Positions 52,299-61,573 of a stretch of 64,000 bases of DNA are shown here, piece by piece. The DNA is from Deltaproteobacteria bacterium (lineage in GTDB: Bacteria > Desulfobacterota > Syntrophobacteria > Syntrophobacterales > Syntrophobacteraceae), in contig JAJXYD010000012.1 of assembly GCA_021780695.1 (NCBI GenBank), forward strand, positions 1 to 64,000. The letters run 5' to 3'. The stretch's first letter is position 1. Each line of letters begins with the position of its first letter. The notes under the pieces are model-generated. The model had not been told where the DNA came from, searched no databases, and worked only from the letters and a program-made list of their open reading frames with translations. Position numbers and translations under genes: made by a program.

Positions 52299-52607
52299 AT
52301 GAAGGCAAGAACAATTAAGACCGTATTGATGGCAATGGCGTTAACAATAGCTCTGGTTCCGTGTGCTTTTGCAGCAGCAGCGGTTCCGGCCAACCATACA
52401 AACGGGACTATGCTCCTGGCTGATTCGACCTATCAGGGCACGGGCGCTATGGCGGCCGCCAATGAATCCACTTCGACCGACCTGGCAGTAGCCAACTTTT
52501 CTTGCGTCTCTTCCCCGGCTTACACAGACTATCGCGGTGTTCGTCCGGTGGTATGCCCCACCAATAGCAATCAGCCGAGCACCCCTTCAGTAATGGGTAC
52601 CTGGTAA
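52299..52607 (+). CDS. Small exported protein controlled by a sigma-54 promoter
   Basis: 102 residues. MKARTIKTVLMAMALTIALV, then PCAFAAAAVPAN gives a clear signal peptide with cleavage near AFA-AAA. The mature part of about 75 residues is rich in Ala, Thr, Ser, Asn and Gly (TYQGTGAMAAANESTSTD) and ends in a Pro/Ser/Thr tail; two Cys (FSCVSS and VVCPTN) could form one disulphide. AAGGAG lies seven bases before the ATG. It sits between a strong sigma-54 promoter and a terminator, so it is a single-gene transcript. Unknown family; possibilities include a surface, stress or matrix protein, but I cannot choose. Confidence 0.75.
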   Translation: MKARTIKTVLMAMALTIALVPCAFAAAAVPANHTNGTMLLADSTYQGTGAMAAANESTSTDLAVANFSCVSSPAYTDYRGVRPVVCPTNSNQPSTPSVMGTW

Positions 52608-52629
52608 TCTTTCCGTCCGCAGGTTCCTA

Positions 52630-52662
52630 AAACGCCTACCCCCTCCGGGGTGGGCGTTTTTT
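52630..52662 (+). terminator. Intrinsic terminator of the small exported protein gene
   Basis: AACGCCTACCCC (52631-52642) pairs with GGGGTGGGCGTT, loop CTCC, followed by T6. Confidence 0.9.
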
Positions 52663-52923
52663 GTCTTCCGGCCGGAGGGATGGGACTGGCAAACTACTCA
52701 GGCACGACCTTCCAGTCGGCAGACTTCATCTCAGTGCTTGGATTTCGATTTTTTCTCTTATCTTTTTCGTCCACGATAGTCTGGTTCACTTCAACGCCAA
52801 AATACCCCGAGCGATTTCATCGCGATCGCCCCTGGGTCATGGGTGCCTTACCCTTGCGAAGCGCGCCGGCCTCTGCTATCAGATAACATGTAACTCTAAC
52901 AAAACAGCAAGGAGAAAATTATC

Positions 52924-53739
52924 ATGTTCAAGAACCAGAGCATAGGGTTCATTGGCGGCGGAAATATGGGAGAAGCCTTAATGCGTGGCCTGATCTCAGC
53001 CTCGCTTTTCCCCGCTGAAAAGGTTCGTGTCCTCGATGTGATGGAAAAGCGGGTCAAATACCTTGAAAAGGAACTCTCGATAAGGGCAAGCCGAGACATA
53101 GCCGAACTGGCTCAAACCAGCAGTATAATAGTGATTGCTGTAAAACCCCAAACCATCACGACCGTTTTGGACACCCTCTCGGGCCATCTTGCCCACAAAC
53201 CACTCGTGATATCGATTGCCGCGGGAATAGCTCTAAGCGTTTTGGAACAACGTTTACCGCAGGATAGCGCGGTTGTGCGGGTAATGCCCAATGCGCCCGC
53301 ACTCGCCGCGCAAGCCGCGTCGGCACTTTCGCGCGGAAAGGCCGTTACCGACAAGCAAATGGAAATGAGCCTGGCTCTTTTCGGCGCCGTAGGCAAGGCG
53401 GTGGAAATAGAGGAAAAATTCATGGACGCTGTGACAGGCCTTAGCGGAAGCGGACCGGCCTATGTTCTTTTGATGATCGAGGCCATGATCGACGCCGGCG
53501 TGCTCATGGGGCTTCCCAGACAGGCCGCCAGAGACCTTGTGATCCAAACGGTCGTGGGAACGTCGAAGCTGCTCGAAACCACCGGCAAACACCCGGCGGA
53601 ACTGCGCGATGTGATCACCTCCCCAGGCGGCACAACCATCCACGGATTGCAGGTACTCGAATCTTACTCGGTAAGAGCAGCCTTTTTAGAATGCGTGGAA
53701 GCGGCCACAAACAGATCGGCCGAACTTGGAAAACATTAA
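52924..53739 (+). CDS. proC: Pyrroline-5-carboxylate reductase
   Basis: 271 residues. Last step of proline synthesis: reduces pyrroline-5-carboxylate with NAD(P)H. Rossmann motif IGFIGGGNMGEALMRGLI at the N-terminus, VIAVKPQTI, VVRVMPNAPALAAQAASALS and the ProC signature region GLSGSGPAYVLLMIEAMIDA through TSPGGTTIHGLQVLES. AAGGAG lies eight bases before the ATG. Single gene with a long upstream gap (52663-52923) in which I see no gene. Confidence 0.95.
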   Translation: MFKNQSIGFIGGGNMGEALMRGLISASLFPAEKVRVLDVMEKRVKYLEKELSIRASRDIAELAQTSSIIVIAVKPQTITTVLDTLSGHLAHKPLVISIAAGIALSVLEQRLPQDSAVVRVMPNAPALAAQAASALSRGKAVTDKQMEMSLALFGAVGKAVEIEEKFMDAVTGLSGSGPAYVLLMIEAMIDAGVLMGLPRQAARDLVIQTVVGTSKLLETTGKHPAELRDVITSPGGTTIHGLQVLESYSVRAAFLECVEAATNRSAELGKH

Positions 53740-53951
53740 ATCGAAAGGGATTACCAAGATCTCTAAAATCGACAGAAGATTATAATCCCGGTTTATCCCC
53801 ATCCAATGGGTTTTCCCTGTGGGATTTATATCTTTGTTTGCCTCCATTGTTTGACCCAAATTCCTGTCCGACACTGGCTACCCGGTGGGCGTGTGTTATC
53901 TTTTTTTAGAAGATGGCACGCCCTTAATTTTGGGCATAAGGAGGTCCGGGG

Positions 53952-56900
53952 ATGCGCCCTGTCGAATTGGACCATGAAATTGCAAACCATGTCCCAGCTT
54001 CTCCGCAATGGTCATTCAGGATGGCTTTTCAGACCATGCAGACCGTACTGGGCCATGAAGTCCTGCCCTATTTCAGAGATGAGAGGAGCGTAAGCCTTGG
54101 CGATCTTATCGAACTACGCAGCTCAATCGTTTTTAGCAGACTCCAAGACGATGAAAACAGGATTGGCCTGCCCAGCCTGCTACTACTGCATAAACACGAC
54201 CCACAAATTCTTATCCATCAAAAGCTTATCGACCGTTTAGCCCGCATTCTATCGCTTCCCTCGGCTTCCCCTCTTGCCCGGACTACAAGAGAGGAAGCAA
54301 GGATACTTAAGTTCTGCAAGTTTTTTTTACGGCATCATTTCGAGCACTTGTTATTCCCTCAGGCAAGCGAGCTTGAGGTTATAGGCTCGGATATCGACTA
54401 CGTTCTAGGCTGGGGCGGAAGGGATGCTTCCGGCTACCGTGAGCTCATTGAAACCTTTGAAAATCCCCAATGGGGTGCGTTTGGAAAAAATTACGCGCAA
54501 TTGCTGCGCCGGGTAGAAAGCGGGAAAGCGTTCGGCTTCAGTACCGGCAGGGTGGCCGCGGCCTACGCCGCAGAGGTAGCCCAGCTGCCGGGGTGGTATT
54601 TGGTCGCTATATTTGCCGACCTGGACCTGGAACTGAAATCAAAAGTCCTTGGCATGATTTATAGAAACAGCCAAATGCCCGGGCAATCTATTTCCAAAAG
54701 GACCTTGGGACTAACGAAAATCCTGCGATTGTTTGAAATCTGCGTTGTCAACAACTCCAACCAAGCATTGCAATTGTTTAGCAGCTTCAATAACCGGTTT
54801 GGACTCGGGTCGCTTTTTGACCAACTCGACATCTCCTCGCTTTTAGACCTGAAAATGGAGATTTCCAAACTCTTTGAAATTTTTAAGACACATTTGGAGG
54901 CGCCAGTGCAACCAGCAGATACTTTCAACACCAGACACGGGCAGTGGAAAACGACCTTGCAGCCGGGCACGGGCCCGCCACAGCAGTCCAGGAGCTTAAA
55001 GGAGCGAATCGATGAGGCACGAACCGACCCGGATGTCCCGCATTCCGTAATCGAAGTAATTGAAAAAAACAGGATGAATGCAACGGGGCAAAGCGGAGCC
55101 AAGTATACGGAACTGATCGAAACCTTGCTTTCAATCCCGTGGGGGAGGATAAAAAAGATCTGGATTTCCCCCGAAGAGTTCTACGAAGGGCTAAACCGCT
55201 CTCATTATGGCCTTAACAAGCCCAAGGAAATCATTTCAGATCTATTCGCCAATCTGATCTGGCGATATCAGCATTTCAAGGAATCCGAAAAAAAATCGTG
55301 GCACAGAACAGGAAGTGCTCTTTTGCTCGTTGGCCCCCCCGGGGTGGGCAAGACATCCCTTGCCATTTCCATTGCTCGAAATCTTGGCATTCCCTATCAC
55401 AAGATATCCCTTGGCGGTATGAAGGATGAGGCAGACATTCGAGGCTACGGGTTTACCTACGAGGGGTCAAAACCGGGTCTGATAGTCCAGGGGCTTATAA
55501 AGATGGGAGTTATGAACGGAATGTTCATCATGGATGAGGCAGACAAAACGGAAAAATTCGCAATCGCCACCCTCCTCGAGATACTTGATCCGGAGCAAAA
55601 TCACCTGTTTCACGACAAGTATACCCAGACCACCGTCGATATAGATCTGTCCAACTCCCATTTCATACTTACGGCCAACACGGTGGAAAACGTTCCCGAA
55701 GCCATAACCAACAGGTGTGAAGTCATCTTCCTGGACCGCTACAGCGTGGACGAAAAGATCGCCATCGCCAGAGAATTTTTAATCGAGCGCATCCGGGAAC
55801 GCTACATGATCGGTCGTGACGAGATAGTCTTCGACCCGAAGGAGGAAACCGAGATCTTGAGGAGTCTGATCCGCGATTATACTTCCGAGGCCGGAGTGCG
55901 AGACCTTGAAAGAATAATGCGCACGCTATTTCTCAGGACACAGAGAAAGGAGATCATGGTCAAGGGGAAAAACTCCGTCACTCTTGACCTTGCAAAGATT
56001 CGAAAATACCTCGAGGCTCCAAACCGCCAGCGTCTCATAAACGAAGACGACCGGATAGGAGAGATGATGGCGCTTGGCGTAAACCTCGAAATGGGCGTAG
56101 GCGCTCTTATTCCCATCCAGGTGACGCCGATTTATGTGGGACCAGACAGACAAAATGGCGGCCAATCATATCTTAGCATGCTCCATACCACCGGAAACAT
56201 CGAACGGATAATGGACGAAAGCCGCAAGGTGGCATCCACTGCGATCCTTCACCTGTCACGGGAGCTAGGCATAGATTCTGCCGATGTCTCTATTCCGGTT
56301 CACTTGCACTTCATGGGCGGATCGACGAAAAAGGACGGCCCATCGGCGGGCGTAGCGATCGCCCTTGCGTTTGCCTCGCTTTTTTCTATGAGAAAAATCC
56401 GCCGTGACGTCGCAGTAACCGGTGAAATCGATACTCAGGGTCGAGTCACAAGCATTGGCGGTATGGCCGTAAAACTTGAGACAGCCTACGCCGCAGGCTG
56501 TAGAACTCTAATCATCCCAAAAGAAAACCTGAGCGGAAACGAAGGACTGGACCGACTACCGGATGCTTTGAAAAAGGAACTCCAGATCCTGACCTTCGAG
56601 CAGTGGGAAAGCGGCGAGGAGACATTCGATTACTCACGCCACATCCTTCAGGTGGTAGCCGTAGACGATATCGTCCAGGCTGCAAAGGTAGCCTTCATAG
56701 AAGAAGAGGAAATCGATTGCCTCGACTTTTACTTTGAAGAGCATGCGCAGAAGACACTGGCGGAAATGGACACCGCAAGACCGGCAGCCTTGCGGGTAGT
56801 ATTTATAGACAACTTCGGGGCGGCCGCCCAGGAATTGGTCGACGCACACTGCTACTCTGAGGATGACAACTGCATCATTTTGGTCCGGCACGATTTTAAG

Positions 56901-57425
56901 GAAGATTTTTTCAGAAGATTTGGCAAATTGCGAGGTAAAAGCGTCATCAGGGAATTTACCCCTGGCGGACAACGACTCCTGGACGTAGTGCGTCAAATCC
57001 TGTCCGAACATGCAGGCTCTTCTTCCAAACCTTTCACAATGTCGGTTATAGCTCCCCTGGCCTTTCTTCGAAAAGAAGGCTTGCGTCCGGAGGACCTCGA
57101 ACCTATAACCGGTTTTGCGGGCCTAAGGCTCTTTGCCGACTCCTGCACAGCAGGAAATGTTCCCGTGAGGGACTGCGGCTTAACACTTGCCAGATCACTT
57201 TCCAAACTCGTCCATCTCTCGGATGAATTGCTCGAAAGCTGCCCTTTTCTTTGCAAAACCGATGGAATTTATGCCCCATCGGTAGCATTTATTCCGGAAA
57301 AATACAGGATAGACATTCGAAGAGCCCAGGAAATCCTTGACCACTGTCTGTCCAGATGGCTGAGGATAACAGGGGAAAAATCAGAAGATGAACCGCTAAC
57401 CGTTATGAAGGCCGGCAGCGAGTAA
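53952..57425 (+). CDS. Lon-type ATP-dependent protease with N- and C-terminal extensions
   Basis: 1157 residues, against about 780-820 for ordinary Lon. Walker A LLLVGPPGVGKTSLAIS is at about residue 460 (usually near 350), sensor GGMKDEADIRGYGFTYEGSK, Walker B MFIMDEADKT, and the S16 protease domain with catalytic Ser in KKDGPSAGVAIA (about residue 798) and Lys in GGMAVKLETAYAAG. Both catalytic residues are intact. The N-terminal 430 residues only loosely resemble the Lon substrate-binding part, and 250 residues after the protease domain (from about 905) match nothing I recognise. AAGGAGGT precedes the ATG. A LonA-like paralogue with special substrates is likely. Single gene. Confidence 0.88.
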   Translation: MRPVELDHEIANHVPASPQWSFRMAFQTMQTVLGHEVLPYFRDERSVSLGDLIELRSSIVFSRLQDDENRIGLPSLLLLHKHDPQILIHQKLIDRLARILSLPSASPLARTTREEARILKFCKFFLRHHFEHLLFPQASELEVIGSDIDYVLGWGGRDASGYRELIETFENPQWGAFGKNYAQLLRRVESGKAFGFSTGRVAAAYAAEVAQLPGWYLVAIFADLDLELKSKVLGMIYRNSQMPGQSISKRTLGLTKILRLFEICVVNNSNQALQLFSSFNNRFGLGSLFDQLDISSLLDLKMEISKLFEIFKTHLEAPVQPADTFNTRHGQWKTTLQPGTGPPQQSRSLKERIDEARTDPDVPHSVIEVIEKNRMNATGQSGAKYTELIETLLSIPWGRIKKIWISPEEFYEGLNRSHYGLNKPKEIISDLFANLIWRYQHFKESEKKSWHRTGSALLLVGPPGVGKTSLAISIARNLGIPYHKISLGGMKDEADIRGYGFTYEGSKPGLIVQGLIKMGVMNGMFIMDEADKTEKFAIATLLEILDPEQNHLFHDKYTQTTVDIDLSNSHFILTANTVENVPEAITNRCEVIFLDRYSVDEKIAIAREFLIERIRERYMIGRDEIVFDPKEETEILRSLIRDYTSEAGVRDLERIMRTLFLRTQRKEIMVKGKNSVTLDLAKIRKYLEAPNRQRLINEDDRIGEMMALGVNLEMGVGALIPIQVTPIYVGPDRQNGGQSYLSMLHTTGNIERIMDESRKVASTAILHLSRELGIDSADVSIPVHLHFMGGSTKKDGPSAGVAIALAFASLFSMRKIRRDVAVTGEIDTQGRVTSIGGMAVKLETAYAAGCRTLIIPKENLSGNEGLDRLPDALKKELQILTFEQWESGEETFDYSRHILQVVAVDDIVQAAKVAFIEEEEIDCLDFYFEEHAQKTLAEMDTARPAALRVVFIDNFGAAAQELVDAHCYSEDDNCIILVRHDFKEDFFRRFGKLRGKSVIREFTPGGQRLLDVVRQILSEHAGSSSKPFTMSVIAPLAFLRKEGLRPEDLEPITGFAGLRLFADSCTAGNVPVRDCGLTLARSLSKLVHLSDELLESCPFLCKTDGIYAPSVAFIPEKYRIDIRRAQEILDHCLSRWLRITGEKSEDEPLTVMKAGSE

Positions 57426-57542
57426 CGCATGGCCGGTGAAAAAGACTTTTTGCAGGCCGCCTATCGTCTGTGAACCGGCATGCAATAATGACCCACCTTT
57501 GAGGAAAGGGAATTTTTATTGGGTGAAAACGCAGCTATGTTT

Positions 57543-58829
57543 TCATTGGCTCCTAGTCAAAGGCTTATTGGCAGCGTGCAAACGATCCGGCATTCCGGCG
57601 CGTTCAAAACATTGGCGCGCCTTATCCACATAACCTCGCAGCTTGTATATGGCACCCAGGCGGGCCCAGCTCATCGGTGCAATTTCACCATAGCGAAGAG
57701 CGGTCTCCAAGGCTATATGGGCAAGCGCGATGTTTTTGAAGGTAAAAGCCCTGGCGCCAATCCATTCCCAGCCTTTGCACTGCCCGATCTTGGAGGAGTT
57801 TATCAGTTCCAGCGCAGGTTTTTGGTCATTTAGACAAAACAGACTGTAGGCTAGGAACAGAAGCAGTTCCGCTTCGTTTGGCAAGGGATGGGTGGGGTAA
57901 AGGTTGGGAACATACTTTTTCCCCAAAACATGTCCAAAGGCTTCGACAGCCTGACGGTGCCTACCCATTTGCTGATAGAGCAACCCCATCTGAAAGTTGT
58001 GGAGGGGATTGCCGACGACCAGACTTCCAACAACCGCGAGCTTTCGAACGCTTTGGTCATAGTCTCCCATTTCGTAGGCGAGCTTGGCCTGAAATAGGTA
58101 AGCCTCAGGAATGAGATGATGGTTGTAGCTCTCTTTTTCAAAAAGCTCCAGCGCTTGCGACATACACTCGAGAGCATCCTTTCTTCGCCCGAGGGGCGAA
58201 TAGGTCAACGCCAGGGAGAAGAGCAATCCCCCGTCTTCCTGATTTTCAGCTCTTGCTTTTTCCATCATGGTCATGTTGCGAATTGCCTTGGCCAGCCTCG
58301 CCTCATCGGTCATGTACCCCAAGTGCTCGATCACAATGTCTGCAAGCACAGCCTCAAAACCCGCGGCCAGAACAGATTCGAATGCCTGCTCGTGCACAGG
58401 CCTTTGGAACCGGATATCTTCTGCAAGAGGAAAACACCTCAATTGCCTGCATGAGGTGGGTGGATGGGCGCCCTGAATATTTTTCAGAATGAACCAGAAG
58501 GCTTTTTTACCGTCAAAATCCGATTTCAAGGTCTGGATTAGGCTCTGATTTTCCTCATCGATCCTGTCGTCGGCATCAAGCCAGAGGTGATAGCTCTTTG
58601 TCGCCTTGGACATAGCGAAATTTCTGGCGGCGGAAAAATCGTCTATCCACTCAAAATCATAGACGAAGGGAGTAAAGCCGGCGGCAATATCCCTGGTATT
58701 GTCCGTGGAACCGGTATCGACAACAATCAATTCATCGGCAAAAGGGGTAAAAGAGGCCAAGGCGTCGTAAATGTTGGCCTCCTCGTTTTTTACGATCATG
58801 CAGACCGAAAGACCAGAGGATTTAGTCAT
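57543..58829 (-). CDS. Family 2 glycosyltransferase with TPR-like C-terminus
   Basis: 428 residues. GT2 domain in the first 230: GLSVCMIVKNEEANIYDALA, ELIVVDTGSTDNTRDIAAGF and HLWLDADDRIDEE with the DxD nucleotide-sugar/metal motif. The remainder consists of helical repeats (LFSLALTYSPLGRRKDALEC, AKLAYEMGDYDQSVRKLAVV, MGLLYQQMGRHRQAVEAFGH) of TPR type. It resembles SunS-like or flagellin/surface-protein glycosyltransferases that hold a protein acceptor with TPRs; the acceptor is unknown. Follows the TPR gene by 43 bases on the minus strand. Confidence 0.85.
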   Translation of the reverse strand: MTKSSGLSVCMIVKNEEANIYDALASFTPFADELIVVDTGSTDNTRDIAAGFTPFVYDFEWIDDFSAARNFAMSKATKSYHLWLDADDRIDEENQSLIQTLKSDFDGKKAFWFILKNIQGAHPPTSCRQLRCFPLAEDIRFQRPVHEQAFESVLAAGFEAVLADIVIEHLGYMTDEARLAKAIRNMTMMEKARAENQEDGGLLFSLALTYSPLGRRKDALECMSQALELFEKESYNHHLIPEAYLFQAKLAYEMGDYDQSVRKLAVVGSLVVGNPLHNFQMGLLYQQMGRHRQAVEAFGHVLGKKYVPNLYPTHPLPNEAELLLFLAYSLFCLNDQKPALELINSSKIGQCKGWEWIGARAFTFKNIALAHIALETALRYGEIAPMSWARLGAIYKLRGYVDKARQCFERAGMPDRLHAANKPLTRSQ

Positions 58830-58872
58830 GAAATGTCCTTAGACTTTTTGACAAAATTAGCCCGTTCTAAAT

Positions 58873-59940
58873 TCAACCGTTTTGTCCTTCGTCGCCATAG
58901 AAGAGGTTTTCGCGCATACTTAAGCATTCGGCATGTGAAGGGTCGATCGTAAGTGCCCTGTCAAGAGATCTTCCGGCTTCAGCCGTCTGTCCCAGGGCAG
59001 AGTGCAGGCATGCCAGCAGGTAAAGAGAGTCCGGCGCGTCGGACTTTATCCTCAGAGCTTTTTCAATGCTTTCCGAAGCCCCGGTCAAATCACCCGCCTT
59101 CCAGAGTTCCTTAGCGGCGTTCCTGTAAATATCGGCAATTTCTTCAGACAGGCCGTCAGGTTTCCAACACGAGCACACACTCTGCCGAATAAGGTCTTCA
59201 AATTGTTTCCATGAGTTATCGTCATTTGGAAACCTGCGCAAATACGCCCGGTAGACATCAATGGCAGCATCCACCTGGCCAGCCATTGCGAGACCACGGG
59301 CGCTGTTAACCAGAATCTCTCCGTCTTCGGGTTTTAGCTCCATGGCCTTATGAAAATTTTTGAGGGCTTCGATGGTCTTTCCACTCTCAAGTTCAATAAC
59401 ACCCAGGTTATTATAGGCTTCGCCCATCAGGGGGTTTTCCTCGATAGCCATCTCGAAGCAGGCCTTTGCGTGGGCCACATTTCCCCTTCCATATTGGATT
59501 TCCCCCTGTCTATTTAAAAACTCCCCCGTATCAGGCGATTGTTTCTCTACGGGAGCAGTCGCAATCGCATCGAGTCTGGAGCGAATTTCTGCATCCTGGG
59601 GGTTCCTGCCCAGGTATGCCTCCAAGACCTCTTTTGCAAAGACTTGTTTACCCAGAACTGTAAACACGCGCGCACACTCGAGCACCGTTTCTCTGTCTCC
59701 AGGCTCAAGTTCCAGAGCCTTAAGGAGAGCATTGAGGCTATCCTCTGTTTTCCCCTGTGCCCAGCAGACCGCGCTTAATTTGGTATAGGCCCGCGCATTG
59801 AAAGGATCCTCGATAATAGCCCTATCGAAACACTCTTGCGCCGCCTGATGGTTGCCATCGCGCTGGGCCTCTTCTCCTTTTCTCATCCAATCCTGAGCGA
59901 TGCCTCTTTCGAAGCCCGTATCCCACAATGCCATTTCCAT
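58873..59940 (-). CDS. Tetratricopeptide repeat protein
   Basis: 355 residues, at least eight TPR units: EEAQRDGNHQAAQECFDRAI, AVCWAQGKTEDSLNALLKAL, EIQYGRGNVAHAKACFEMAI, IELESGKTIEALKNFHKAME, RGLAMAGQVDAAIDVYRAYL, ELWKAGDLTGASESIEKALR and LHSALGQTAEAGRSLDRALT. No enzyme domain, no signal peptide. It probably acts as a scaffold for the TPR glycosyltransferase gene 43 bases downstream, with which it forms an operon. Confidence 0.88.
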   Translation of the reverse strand: MEMALWDTGFERGIAQDWMRKGEEAQRDGNHQAAQECFDRAIIEDPFNARAYTKLSAVCWAQGKTEDSLNALLKALELEPGDRETVLECARVFTVLGKQVFAKEVLEAYLGRNPQDAEIRSRLDAIATAPVEKQSPDTGEFLNRQGEIQYGRGNVAHAKACFEMAIEENPLMGEAYNNLGVIELESGKTIEALKNFHKAMELKPEDGEILVNSARGLAMAGQVDAAIDVYRAYLRRFPNDDNSWKQFEDLIRQSVCSCWKPDGLSEEIADIYRNAAKELWKAGDLTGASESIEKALRIKSDAPDSLYLLACLHSALGQTAEAGRSLDRALTIDPSHAECLSMRENLFYGDEGQNG

Positions 59941-60533
59941 AGCCTTCCCCCTCTAGATTGTCGTTATAACCTGGAACATCAAAAACAGGCGCTCCAAAGA
60001 TACGGTGTCAATTTTCAACCAGACCGAGGGTCAACTGTACTTGGATTCTCGCCAGCTTTTTGACTTTGCGCCACGCACCGCCATAAATACCCTTACGGGC
60101 CCTGGTTGATTTCATCTAAGCCATACCCGCTTTTACCCGCCCCGAGAAAGGCTGGAACGCCCACCGTACAAAAGCGCTCCAGGGTTTTTCCCATACCAGA
60201 TGCAAGATTTTGGCCATTGGCAGAGACACAAAAATGCTTAACTGGGCAAATCAGTGCGAAATTGCCAAAAAATCATTCCCCGAGAGAAACCGAATTTGTT
60301 TCTTCCCGTATAATTTCTCTACTTATTGTGGAGAAATACTATCAAAGACCGAGGGCAAATAACTTCAGCCCCGATTATTATTTAGCAACCCAATGGGGCA
60401 GAATGGCTCTGGAACAATTCTCAGGACGAATTGACAAAGATTTGGGCAAGCGTTGACCCCAAAAACAGGCGATGAAATTGTTAAAATTTTGCATAAATGG
60501 AGCTTGAGAGGGAAGGAAAGTATCTGCATACCC
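59941..60533. other. Stretch without a supported gene
   Basis: A plus-strand frame at 60106-60456 has no ribosome binding site and no recognisable domain. The region should contain the promoter for the minus-strand TPR/glycosyltransferase operon. Nothing else seen. Confidence 0.5.
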
Positions 60534-60641
60534 ATGGACTCTCACACTCATGTCCATGAACACCCGCACGCTGTTGCGCACGGACCCCACGAGCACGACC
60601 ATGCCGGACACGGGGTGGAAGTTCATGAACACGCTCACTGA
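60534..60641 (+). CDS. Possible 35-residue histidine-rich peptide
   Basis: Frame from ATG 60534 begins MDSHTHVHEHPHAVAHGPHE and ends in EVHEHAH: 13 His in 35 residues with Asp and Glu, like a metal (Ni, Zn or Cu) reservoir peptide. The frame may also start earlier at TTG 60453. No good ribosome binding site precedes either start: the AAGGAAAG is 14 bases away. The frame ends two bases before the stop of rsmI on the other strand. Low-complexity nature could be chance, but metal-binding repeats of this density are rare. Confidence 0.35.
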   Translation: MDSHTHVHEHPHAVAHGPHEHDHAGHGVEVHEHAH

Positions 60642-60643
60642 TT

Positions 60644-61573
60644 TCAGGAAGACGGGTATTGTTTCCTCATCTCCAAAGCGGTTTGGTAGATAAGTCTGCG
60701 GGGAAGATCGAAGCGGCGCACAATCGTCTGGACAGCTTCCTTAGCTGAAAGACCGGTTTCTAGCAGGATTTCAAGCTCTTGCTTCCAGGCGCAGGCCTCG
60801 GGAGGGGAGTTGACACCCGGCAGGTCGGCGTTCTCCAAAACTACGGTTGATTCAATCCCGGCCACTTCATGAACGGCCCCCTCGACTACAAGAACTATTT
60901 CGCCTCTAACCTCACCCGCAAAATACAAAAGCGCTTCGGATATTCGACCTCGAAAGATTTCCTCGTGCATTTTTGTTAGCTCACGGGCTACCGCTATTTT
61001 TCTGTCCCCCCAGATTTGCGAAATATCCTTGAGAGTTTTAAGAAGTCGTTTGGGAGATTCATAAAGGATGAGCGTCATTTCAAAGCTTGAGCTTGCTTGG
61101 AAAAATCGGCGTCTTTCCACACCCTTTACCGGAGCAAACCCGAGAAAGACAAAAGGCTGGGAGCTAAGCCCCGAGACGACAAGGGCGGAAATGAGGGCGG
61201 TGGGTCCCGGAATGGCCACAGGCTCGATTCCGCGCTCAAGAGCGGCTTGCACGAGAAGTTTTCCGGGATCGGATACGCATGGGGTACCGGCATCGGTAAC
61301 AAGCGCAACGTTTCTGCCGCAAGCTATTTTTTCAAGCAGATCGTTTCCGCTCGTTCTCGCGTTGTGTTCGTGGTAGCTGACCAAGGGTTTATGGATATCG
61401 AAGTAAGACAGAAGCTTTCGTGTCCGGCGTGTATCCTCAGCGGCGATTATATCAACGTTTCTAAGGGTTTCAAGCGCTCTTAGAGTGATGTCGCCAAGGT
61501 TGCCTATGGGGGTTGCAACAAGGAACAGATTCCCTTTTCCCGCCTCATTACAATCATCGTGGTTGGAAGGCAT
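60644..61573 (-). CDS. rsmI: 16S rRNA (cytidine-1402-2'-O)-methyltransferase
   Basis: 309 residues. Methylates the ribose of C1402 in 16S rRNA using SAM. Family (YraL/RsmI) motifs: LFLVATPIGNLGDITLRALE, IIAAEDTRRTRKLLSYFDIH, VSYHEHN and VALVTDAGTPCVSDPGKLLV, then IPGPTALISALVVSG. The start overlaps yraN by 20 bases, so the two are co-translated. Its end runs against the His-rich frame. Confidence 0.95.
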   Translation of the reverse strand: MPSNHDDCNEAGKGNLFLVATPIGNLGDITLRALETLRNVDIIAAEDTRRTRKLLSYFDIHKPLVSYHEHNARTSGNDLLEKIACGRNVALVTDAGTPCVSDPGKLLVQAALERGIEPVAIPGPTALISALVVSGLSSQPFVFLGFAPVKGVERRRFFQASSSFEMTLILYESPKRLLKTLKDISQIWGDRKIAVARELTKMHEEIFRGRISEALLYFAGEVRGEIVLVVEGAVHEVAGIESTVVLENADLPGVNSPPEACAWKQELEILLETGLSAKEAVQTIVRRFDLPRRLIYQTALEMRKQYPSS

